A program made the position numbers and the translations under genes. 64,000 nucleotides of DNA from JASDSY01 sp041441465 (GTDB lineage: Bacteria > Muiribacteriota > UBA9980), in NCBI GenBank assembly GCA_041441465.1, contig JASDSY010000003.1, forward strand, positions 1 through 64,000, written 5' to 3'. The notes below the pieces were generated by a model that had not been told where the DNA came from, searched no databases, and saw nothing but the letters and a program-made list of their open reading frames with translations. This document shows positions 15,816 through 23,242 of this stretch, in pieces (within the stretch, counting starts at the first letter, position 1; each line of letters begins with the position of its first letter).

Positions 15816-17942
15816 ATGTTTAATAAACTAAAATTTTTCCTATTCATTTTATTGTTAATAACACAAGCCCCACACGCGTATGCGCGGCAGGCTGAAGTGG
15901 CCGATTACGATCCTATGTCTTCTTATCCAACGGGTATGGCATGGAATTTCCCGCCCTATCTTCTGGTCGATTTACCGCCGTCTCCAGGCGACGCAATATA
16001 CTCGCAAGGGCCGATTCCGCGAATTGCCCCGTTTTTACCTAAAAGCGGATGGATCCCGGGTCACACAGGAATATTCATAAGCAAAAATAAAAATAAAACC
16101 GACGGCACCGAAACGTATATGGCTGCTGAAGCATGTCGGTACGGGGTCTGGTATGTCTATTTTTATCCGTTATACCGGTTTGAGAAAGGCCACGGCCGCG
16201 TTGACGATTTTTTCGCTAAGAACGACTATTTTGCCAGATCTTTAAAGCTCATTCCGGGTGTCGAACTTTTTATGAAAACCTTTTTTAAGGATTACGACTC
16301 TGCTTTAGACGGAACATATATGGGTGCGCGCACGCTTGCATTTCTCGAAGATAATCCGAACGAATACTTATACCGCCGTAAAATAATAGAATATGCCAAT
16401 AATTGCGTCTTAATGAACTCGAGCTATAATTATGAGGCATTTGTAAAACCGCTCGTTTCTATTTTTTATTCATTAAACACGCAGGGTACAGGGCAGACAG
16501 GCAAAGGCCATAACGAAAGATACACCTGCGTCGGCCTTGTCGAAGCCGGCTATGAATACGCCGGTATCGACATAATTCCATCTTATGCCGAAGAAACCGA
16601 TTTCGGCGTTACTCCATTAAAACAATTCCTTTATATGAAACCGGTATCGAGAATAAAATTAAAACAGGGAGAAAAAACTAATTTCGGCGTATGGCATGTC
16701 GTTAATGGGAAAAAAACTTTCAACTACGGCATAAAATGCTCAAAGCTGCCGCAAGGATGCACTTTTAAAAATCATAATTTCAAGATAAATTCTTCCTTAA
16801 TGGCGCCCGGAACATACGAAGTCGAATTCGCCTCGACGGCTTTTAAAAACCAGACTCAAAAAATTAAAATCATAATTTTAAAAAACCATAATCAGGATGA
16901 ATTCAAAATTTCTGAAAAAATGGAATCATTGAATTTAGATTCATACATCTCGCCTGAATTAAAAAGCATACTTCAGGAAATAACCATTTCAGTTAAGAAT
17001 TCAAGCTCGGTCGAGAGCGATAAAAAAATGCTCAAACTGATGTTTCATTGTACCGGCATCGCTGAAGCCATTTTAATAATTAAGAACATAAAAAACCCAA
17101 ATATCAGGGACATCGCGCTCTTATATTCGATCGGCCTCGCTAAAACGCCTGAAGAACTTCACCGGCTCACTAACTATACCGAATGGTCGCTCACTACTAA
17201 TAAAATATTATTTTCACCGCTTGGATATGAAATTGCAGGAATAGATAAATGCTTAACACGCCTGATTAATTATGAAAATTTTATTCCATTTTATGAAGGG
17301 CAATGCCTTATCGAATTACAAAATATGCTGTCCGGCAATTATTTATTTAAGCAATCAGTCAATATCCCGCTAAAAATATCTTATAATGACATCGCCGCCC
17401 TTAACGAATCCAAAATAATAGAATTTATAGATTATTTGTGCACTAATCCCAACGAACTTAACGTACTTGAAAATTCATATCTTATAAGCCTTATTCAAAA
17501 AAGAATATATTTTGCCGCCGCTAATAATGATCCTTCGGCGGCCGGCGTAAAAAGCGCTATATTAAGATTATATAAAGAATATTCCGCGGCTATTGACATA
17601 AAAAAGAATAATAACCTGGCAATCGAAAATAAAAAGCTTATAACGGCAAGATTTTTGCGCTCGATGGCGCTTTCCGCCGACGCAGAAAACAAATGGCTGG
17701 AACAGGCATTTTTAGTAGAGAAGAATTTTTTAATAGCGATGAATGTAAATTGCCATCAAATCCCTGGAATTAGCCAGCCAGTCAATGAATTATACAGTTC
17801 TTCAAGCGATAATCAATTCAATCCGCTGCTCGCGCACGGAACTTTATCCGAATATCTCAAGGACTTCATATTAAAAAATGAAGGAACCGCAGTCCGTGAT
17901 TCCTCAAAAAATAACAAGGAAGCGACAGTTACGATTCCTTAA
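15816..17942 (+). CDS. Exported YiiX/NlpC-P60-like (permuted papain fold) enzyme with helical C-terminus
   Basis: The 708-residue protein has a signal peptide (hydrophobic core residues 6-17, cleavage near AYARQA). Residues about 45-290 look like a circularly permuted NlpC/P60 (YiiX/YaeF type) domain: PGDAIYSQ, then GHTGIFIS supplying the histidine (about residue 80), and much later YTCVGLVEAGY supplying the nucleophilic cysteine (about residue 238). This His-before-Cys order is the mark of the permuted family, which cleaves amide or ester bonds. An Ig-like beta domain follows (about 285-355, APGTYEVEF), then about 350 residues of alpha-helical sequence I cannot assign. ATG 15816 is chosen over an upstream TTG (15789) because AAGGGAG lies nine bases before it and the signal peptide then starts correctly. 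Confidence 0.62.
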   Translation: MFNKLKFFLFILLLITQAPHAYARQAEVADYDPMSSYPTGMAWNFPPYLLVDLPPSPGDAIYSQGPIPRIAPFLPKSGWIPGHTGIFISKNKNKTDGTETYMAAEACRYGVWYVYFYPLYRFEKGHGRVDDFFAKNDYFARSLKLIPGVELFMKTFFKDYDSALDGTYMGARTLAFLEDNPNEYLYRRKIIEYANNCVLMNSSYNYEAFVKPLVSIFYSLNTQGTGQTGKGHNERYTCVGLVEAGYEYAGIDIIPSYAEETDFGVTPLKQFLYMKPVSRIKLKQGEKTNFGVWHVVNGKKTFNYGIKCSKLPQGCTFKNHNFKINSSLMAPGTYEVEFASTAFKNQTQKIKIIILKNHNQDEFKISEKMESLNLDSYISPELKSILQEITISVKNSSSVESDKKMLKLMFHCTGIAEAILIIKNIKNPNIRDIALLYSIGLAKTPEELHRLTNYTEWSLTTNKILFSPLGYEIAGIDKCLTRLINYENFIPFYEGQCLIELQNMLSGNYLFKQSVNIPLKISYNDIAALNESKIIEFIDYLCTNPNELNVLENSYLISLIQKRIYFAAANNDPSAAGVKSAILRLYKEYSAAIDIKKNNNLAIENKKLITARFLRSMALSADAENKWLEQAFLVEKNFLIAMNVNCHQIPGISQPVNELYSSSSDNQFNPLLAHGTLSEYLKDFILKNEGTAVRDSSKNNKEATVTIP

Positions 17943-17972
17943 TAATAAAAAATGAGTTTTTCGAGTCTGATA

Positions 17973-18539
17973 TTAATCTAATTTTAAGAATTCGACCCGG
18001 CGGTTTTTTTGCTTTCCAGCTTCCGTCGAATTATTATCTATAGGCCTTTCTTCGCCCCAACCGCGTATCGAAAGACGTTCCCGGCTGACGTCGCATTTTT
18101 TCACGAGATAATCAACGACAGCCTGCGCCCTTCTATTCGAAAGCGCCATATTATAATCGGCGCCGCCGTCGCTGTCCGTATGGCCTTCCACGCATATTCT
18201 GGCTTTTCTTAATTTCTCATCGTTAAGCGCGCTGCCGTATTCATTAAGAACGGTTAATGATTGCGGCAAAATCTCAGTAGAATTATATTTAAATAAAATA
18301 TTTGCAGCTACACGCGGTTTTTCAGATTGTTTCGAATCAGATTCGGCCGCGCTTTCAACGCTCAGATCCTTATTTAAATTAAGCCCTTTCGTCAGCGCTT
18401 TTTTGGGCGCCGATTTCGTAAGTTCCTTTATTATATCATCCTTTTTTTCGGCAAACTCTACGGCGCCGGAAATATTATATGACATAAAAAGCGCCAGCAC
18501 TATAAAAAATAAATTTAATAATATTTTTTTTACTTTCAT
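17973..18539 (-). CDS. OmpA-like peptidoglycan-binding exported protein
   Basis: The 188-residue protein has a signal peptide (residues about 1-25) and a C-terminal OmpA/Pal domain (about 80-188) with the typical VEGHTDSDGGADYNMALSNRRA, the helix AVVDYLVKKCDV, and the ending GWGEERPIDNNST plus KQKNRRVEF, whose Asp and Arg bind meso-diaminopimelate. It tethers the envelope to the cell wall. The 50-residue linker is charged. SD GGAGG is seven bases before the ATG. The caspase-like gene lies 83 bases upstream on the same strand, so the two may be one operon. Confidence 0.88.
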   Translation of the reverse strand: MKVKKILLNLFFIVLALFMSYNISGAVEFAEKKDDIIKELTKSAPKKALTKGLNLNKDLSVESAAESDSKQSEKPRVAANILFKYNSTEILPQSLTVLNEYGSALNDEKLRKARICVEGHTDSDGGADYNMALSNRRAQAVVDYLVKKCDVSRERLSIRGWGEERPIDNNSTEAGKQKNRRVEFLKLD

Positions 18540-18622
18540 ATCGCAGCCTCCATCTTTTAATAAACTTTAAAGAAATAATATCATTTAAATAAAAGGCTTT
18601 TAATCAAACGTGAAACTTGAAT

Positions 18623-20002
18623 TTATTTATAATATCCTTTTATTATGACAAAGCCCCGGCTGCCTGAAGCGCCGTTAAATGACCATGTCGCCGGATTAGA
18701 ATCAAGCACCGTATATTTACCGGGTTTTATCTCTATATTCGGTTTCACTTCCCAGTAAGCGTTGTCGACATTTCCCTGGCCGGCCCTGCCGGAAGTCTGC
18801 CACGGACCGTAAATCGTGCCGTCGCTGTGCCTCAACGCGATTTTCCCGGGTGCCGCGCCGTTAGTAAAATAATGGTATGTCTCAAAGTGCGTTATGAAAG
18901 CCGATTTTTTTATCTTAAATTCGGTCGGACGCTGCGGCACTGTCCGCGGATTGCTGTCTACTCCATATATATTACCATTTTCATATATAGTTATCTCTGC
19001 AGCTGGCGGCGCAGTATAATCGGGCTCATCCATTCCGTCAAAATTATTAAATTCTGTTTTTCCGGCTTGCGCCAATGTTTCGCCGCCGGATGTAACATTT
19101 TCACTTGAAATTACTTTTACCGGCTCTTTATTTTCCTTTACGCCCGAAGGCTTATCGAGCACTGTATCCTGTCCGGGCTCTTTTTTTGGCGGAACCGGTT
19201 CATTAACCGCTGAACTTCCCGATTGTGCGCTTTCCATGAAGAAAAATTCATCTATTATAGACGAAGTTTCCCATGGCAATTGTTCATTATTTGTCATCGA
19301 GATTACTTCTTTACGGGTGAGATTGAACATTTTGCCTATATCTATGCCTGGTTTAGTAATATTTTTGAGCAATGCCTTTACATAAGGGCTGTTGTTTTCA
19401 TCGCCGTCGCTCGCTACCGTATCCGGCGAAGTCGAATACGCAATCAAGGTATTCGCGGCAGACGATTTCATTTGAGCGAGCCCTTTGCTTGTAAGACTCC
19501 GCGTCGCCTCATCGAACGGATTATTACGGCAGGCGTCAAGTATGATTATTTTAAATTTGGCGCCTTTGGAATTCAAAGCGTCCATAATAAAATTCAATTT
19601 AAGGCACTCATCCTCGATTTGATATGATTTCATTTTAGAATTAACCTCGACCGGCACCAGATAATTATCGCCGCGGTATTGAACGCCATGGCCCGAATAA
19701 TAAAAAAGCACTGTACAATAATCTTCCATCCTTGAAACAAAAACGTCGACTAAATCCTTAAATTGGCGTTTGGTAAGGTTTTCGCCGCGCATAACATTAA
19801 AACCGCATGTTTTAAGGACCGTTTCCATTGCGACAGCATCGTTTAGGGTATTTTTCAATTTCGATACGTTATTGTAATCGGCATTGCCGATGACCAGCGC
19901 GTAACGCTTATCCGCGCCATACGCATTGTCGATTAAGATAAAGAACGCGAAAACAAATATTAAGGCTAAAAGCTTTAAATCCAGTCTTATTTTTAACTCC
20001 AT
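18623..20002 (-). CDS. Exported caspase-like (peptidase C14) protein
   Basis: The 459-residue protein has a signal peptide (about residues 8-29, IDNAYG) and a caspase-fold domain (about 32-260): YALVIGNADYNNVSKL, catalytic His in FYYSGHGVQY (about residue 103), catalytic Cys in ILDACRNNPF (about 155), and LIAYSTSPDTVASDG. The dyad is intact, so a metacaspase/orthocaspase-like protease is expected, probably periplasmic. A Pro/Glu/Lys-rich linker (about 265-330) leads to a C-terminal domain of about 120 residues ending in a beta-rich GFVIIKGYYK that I do not recognise. ATG 20002 has GGCGGGAG upstream. The divergent gene at 20270 encodes a DUF4384 protein; DUF4384 is often found with bacterial caspases. 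Confidence 0.85.
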   Translation of the reverse strand: MELKIRLDLKLLALIFVFAFFILIDNAYGADKRYALVIGNADYNNVSKLKNTLNDAVAMETVLKTCGFNVMRGENLTKRQFKDLVDVFVSRMEDYCTVLFYYSGHGVQYRGDNYLVPVEVNSKMKSYQIEDECLKLNFIMDALNSKGAKFKIIILDACRNNPFDEATRSLTSKGLAQMKSSAANTLIAYSTSPDTVASDGDENNSPYVKALLKNITKPGIDIGKMFNLTRKEVISMTNNEQLPWETSSIIDEFFFMESAQSGSSAVNEPVPPKKEPGQDTVLDKPSGVKENKEPVKVISSENVTSGGETLAQAGKTEFNNFDGMDEPDYTAPPAAEITIYENGNIYGVDSNPRTVPQRPTEFKIKKSAFITHFETYHYFTNGAAPGKIALRHSDGTIYGPWQTSGRAGQGNVDNAYWEVKPNIEIKPGKYTVLDSNPATWSFNGASGSRGFVIIKGYYK

Positions 20003-20104
20003 AAAACTCCCGCCTCTCATATTAAATTTAAAATTTATTGCCAAAAATCGAAAACAATTTTTAAAATTCCAGACAAATTATATCACATATCATTTTTCAA
20101 AATA

Positions 20105-20184
20105 TATACCGGTCCTAAGATTATCTTATAATATTTTTTGATTTTTTTCAAGATTCATGTTAAATTATAATTAGGACCGGTATA
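20105..20184. promoter_or_regulatory. Perfect 14-bp inverted repeat flanking the divergent caspase/DUF4384 promoter region
   Basis: TATACCGGTCCTAA (20105-20118) and TTAGGACCGGTATA (20171-20184) are exact reverse complements 52 bases apart. The AT-rich segment between them holds promoter-like elements in both directions (TTGATT at 20138 with TAAATT at 20161 on plus; TTGAAA with TATAAG on minus, 15-base spacer). Two operator sites for one regulator is the simplest reading; a long stem-loop is the alternative. Confidence 0.55.
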
Positions 20185-20269
20185 GTCATATATGAATATG
20201 CTTATTTTTTTATGGCATCCAATTCACGGCTTTACCCCGGAAATTCATTATTAAAAGGATGTGGTAAAA

Positions 20270-21586
20270 ATGAGAAAAATTTATCTTATGCTGGCCGCGA
20301 CATTAGTTTTTGCAGTCTTAAGCTGCGCCGCCATCATCAACACCGACGCGCAAACCAACTCGGCAGGCGTCAATTCTCCAGGCACGCCCGCGGAATTTAC
20401 CGCCAAACTTGTTTATAAAGCAGTCGAACTTAAATGGAAATCTTCGCCTGGAGCCGATTATTACCTTATTTATAGAAATAACGCCGAAGAATTCGCAAAA
20501 GATCCGGAAAAAAATAATTGCATTTTGCAGTCAACGTCCGAAGCGTCAGACGCCATAGACGACACAATAACAGAAGGCCAAACATATTATTATTACATTT
20601 TAGCGGTAGCCAAAGATAAGGATAATTCCAGGAAGAAAATATATTCACAGCCGTCCGCGCCTGTAAAAATTACGGTTGAAAAACAACAGGAAACTCCTGT
20701 CCAAACGGCGGTATTCACGCCGTCTGAAAGCGGCGAAATAAACATTACAAAGCTGCCGGCGGCCGCGGCCGTACAAAATGAACCTGCAAATTCAAATCAG
20801 CCAGGCGGCGCTAAAAACGAAACGGCAAAAGCGCCGGAAAATAGTGAAAATAATATCAGTATAGACCTTCAGGCCGATAACGGAGCAGACGGAATATATT
20901 CGCCAGGCAACGACATAAAAATCAGGTTCAGCGTCAGCGAAAATGCTTACGTCACAATCATCAATCTCGGCACATCAGGAAAGGCTTCGATTATTTTTCC
21001 GAATGAACGTTCAACGAATAATTACATAAAAAAGGGCGACATATATACAATACCTGAAAATTCATCTTATAAAATCAAGGTACACCCGCCGCTCGGCGAC
21101 GAATATCTTATAGCGGTAGCAAGCAGAGAAAAAATCGCGATAAAACCGCAGCATCTTGCCGCTCTGGCGCTGCCTGACATGCGTTATGCTATAGCCGGCC
21201 GCGCAGTCCTGACGCGCGAACTGAAAGTAGAAATACCGCCTTCAAACGCCACTCCGGTCGAAACGCCTATTAATAACGAAAATTTCAAGCCGTTTTTTAA
21301 CGCGCTCGCCATGGATGTTAAAACAGCTTTTGCGACAACTACCTCAAGAATAAAAATAAGATCTGCCGATAAAATGCTGAGAATAACATCCGACCCGGCG
21401 GGAGCTAAAATCCTGATCGACGGCATTCAATCAGGCCAGACGCCCTGCGACATATCAGGCTCGTCATATCCCGGCGAACATGAACTGACATTTGTAATGC
21501 CCGGATATGAAACCAATTCCCAGAAAATAACATTTCCGGCAGCCCATGATAAAAATTTACATTTAGAACTTAAGCCCGTAAAATAA
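20270..21586 (+). CDS. Exported FN3-DUF4384-PEGA protein
   Basis: The 438-residue protein has an N-terminal signal (about residues 1-22; VLSC may be a lipobox, AVLSCAA). Residues about 37-140 form a fibronectin type III-like domain (AVELKWKSSPGADYYLIYR, YYYYILAV). About 205-310 form a DUF4384 domain (SPGNDIKIRFSVSENAYVTI, SIIFPNE, YLIAVASRE). About 365-438 form a PEGA domain (ITSDPAGAKILIDG, GQTPCDI, PGEHELTF). DUF4384 and PEGA are extracytoplasmic surface domains; both co-occur with caspase-like proteins, and this gene is divergent from one. ATG 20270 is chosen over a GTG at 20261 on SD spacing (AAAAGGA). Function unknown, probably part of an envelope protein complex. Confidence 0.8.
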   Translation: MRKIYLMLAATLVFAVLSCAAIINTDAQTNSAGVNSPGTPAEFTAKLVYKAVELKWKSSPGADYYLIYRNNAEEFAKDPEKNNCILQSTSEASDAIDDTITEGQTYYYYILAVAKDKDNSRKKIYSQPSAPVKITVEKQQETPVQTAVFTPSESGEINITKLPAAAAVQNEPANSNQPGGAKNETAKAPENSENNISIDLQADNGADGIYSPGNDIKIRFSVSENAYVTIINLGTSGKASIIFPNERSTNNYIKKGDIYTIPENSSYKIKVHPPLGDEYLIAVASREKIAIKPQHLAALALPDMRYAIAGRAVLTRELKVEIPPSNATPVETPINNENFKPFFNALAMDVKTAFATTTSRIKIRSADKMLRITSDPAGAKILIDGIQSGQTPCDISGSSYPGEHELTFVMPGYETNSQKITFPAAHDKNLHLELKPVK

Positions 21587-21620
21587 TCAAATAACTTAAT
21601 AATATAAATTCAGATATTTA

Positions 21621-21649
21621 TTTACAAAACCTCCCGAATTTGTTAAAAT
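21621..21649 (+). promoter_or_regulatory. Putative promoter of the cobA-hemD gene
   Basis: TTTACA (21621-21626), 17-base spacer, TAAAAT (21644-21649), 45 bases before the ATG. Confidence 0.6.
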
Positions 21650-21693
21650 ACAATAGATTTTTAAATATAAAAATTCAAAGCGGAAGGTTATAA

Positions 21694-23241
21694 ATGAAAA
21701 AAGGATATGTATATATAGTCGGCGCCGGCCCTGGCGATCCGGGATTAATTACAGTCAAAGGGATCGAATGCATAAAAAAGGCCGATGTCATAATTTATGA
21801 CAGGCTGATGAATCCGTCGCTTTTAAACAAAATCAAGCCGGGCGCCGAATTGATATACGCCGGCAAGTCATCTTCGGTTCATACGATCAAACAGCATGAC
21901 TTGAATATACTTATAGCCGAAAAAGCCGCTGAAGGCAAAATAGTGGTAAGGCTAAAAGGCGGCGACCCGTACATTTTTGGACGCGGCGGCGAAGAAGCGC
22001 TTTTATTGCACGAACGCGGAATCGATTTTGAAATTGTGCCAGGCATCTCGGCATTTTCAGCAGTGCCGGCTTACGCTGGAATCCCGGTAACCCACCGCGG
22101 CTATACTTCAACCGCCGCAATAATAACGGGGCATGAAGACCCTTCAAAAGCTGAAAGCGATATCGATTGGGAAAAGGTAGCCGGAATAGGCACTCTGGTT
22201 TTTTTTATGGGAGTTAAAAACCTTCCCGGAATCTGTGAAAACCTTATCAAATACGGCAAAAATCCAGAAACCAAAGCCGCGGTCATTGTCCTCGGAACGA
22301 CTCCCGAACAAAATACCATTGAAGGCACGCTGCAAAATATTTCGCAGCTTTGCGAACAAAATGACGTCAAACCTCCCGCGATTTTTATTGTGAGCGATAC
22401 GGTCGAATTAAGAAATAAATTGAACTGGTTTGAAAAATTGCCGCTGTTCGGTAAAAAGATCGTAGTCACGCGCGCCCGCGAACAGGCATCTGAACTTACC
22501 GAACGGCTCGCTAATCTCGGAGCATTCGTATATGAAGTGCCGGCAATAAAAATAACCGAGCCTGACGATAAATTCGAATCTCTAAAAAAAGCCGTCGACA
22601 ACTTCGAAAATTACGATATTATAGTGTTCACAAGCATTAACGGCGTAAAAAACTTTCTGCATAAAACCATCGAATACGGCCATGATATAAGAATCCTAGC
22701 CGGAAAAACGATCGCCGCCATCGGCGAGAAAACAGCTGAGGAGCTTCAAAAGCATTTCATAAAAGTCGATATAATGCCGCTTGAGTTTAGAGCGGAAGAA
22801 CTTTGCGGCGAGATAATAAAAAAACACGGCGCGCAAAAATCATGTCCGCCTGAAAATATTTTAATAGTGAGAGCGCAACAGGCCCGGGAATTGCTCCCCG
22901 AAAAACTTAAGGAAGCAGGATTTAATGTAAATATAGCGCACGCATATAAAATGCAGCGCGAGACGATTTCCGACCCTGAAATCCTTAAAACTATTCAAGA
23001 TGGCGATTTCGACCTCATAACATTTGCAAGCTCAGGCACTGTCTTGAATTTCATAGAAACCGCCGGCGAAGACTCGGTCAGAAACTGGAAAAATAAGCAT
23101 GTAAAAATCGCCGCCATAGGGCCTGTCACGGCCGAAACCTGCTTGAAATATTTTGCCGGCGTCGACATAATGCCGTCGGAATATACAATCGAAGCCATGA
23201 TCAGCGAAATAAAAAAATACTATCAGGAGAAAAAAATTTAA
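21694..23241 (+). CDS. cobA-hemD: Bifunctional uroporphyrinogen-III C-methyltransferase / uroporphyrinogen-III synthase
   Basis: The 515-residue protein fuses two tetrapyrrole enzymes. Residues about 3-240 are the methyltransferase: IVGAGPGDPGLITVKG, YDRLMNP, VRLKGGDPYIFGRGGEE, and the GYTSTAAIITGHE region. Residues about 255-512 are HemD: KIVVTRAREQASELTERL, IIVFTSINGVKNF, ITFASSGTVLNF, AIGPVTAETC. It cyclises hydroxymethylbilane to uroporphyrinogen III and methylates it to precorrin-2. The fusion is common in Firmicutes and related lineages. The precorrin-2 dehydrogenase is encoded separately at 46109. SD GGAAGG precedes the ATG. The next gene starts two bases after its stop. Confidence 0.93.
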   Translation: MKKGYVYIVGAGPGDPGLITVKGIECIKKADVIIYDRLMNPSLLNKIKPGAELIYAGKSSSVHTIKQHDLNILIAEKAAEGKIVVRLKGGDPYIFGRGGEEALLLHERGIDFEIVPGISAFSAVPAYAGIPVTHRGYTSTAAIITGHEDPSKAESDIDWEKVAGIGTLVFFMGVKNLPGICENLIKYGKNPETKAAVIVLGTTPEQNTIEGTLQNISQLCEQNDVKPPAIFIVSDTVELRNKLNWFEKLPLFGKKIVVTRAREQASELTERLANLGAFVYEVPAIKITEPDDKFESLKKAVDNFENYDIIVFTSINGVKNFLHKTIEYGHDIRILAGKTIAAIGEKTAEELQKHFIKVDIMPLEFRAEELCGEIIKKHGAQKSCPPENILIVRAQQARELLPEKLKEAGFNVNIAHAYKMQRETISDPEILKTIQDGDFDLITFASSGTVLNFIETAGEDSVRNWKNKHVKIAAIGPVTAETCLKYFAGVDIMPSEYTIEAMISEIKKYYQEKKI

Positions 23242-23242
23242 A

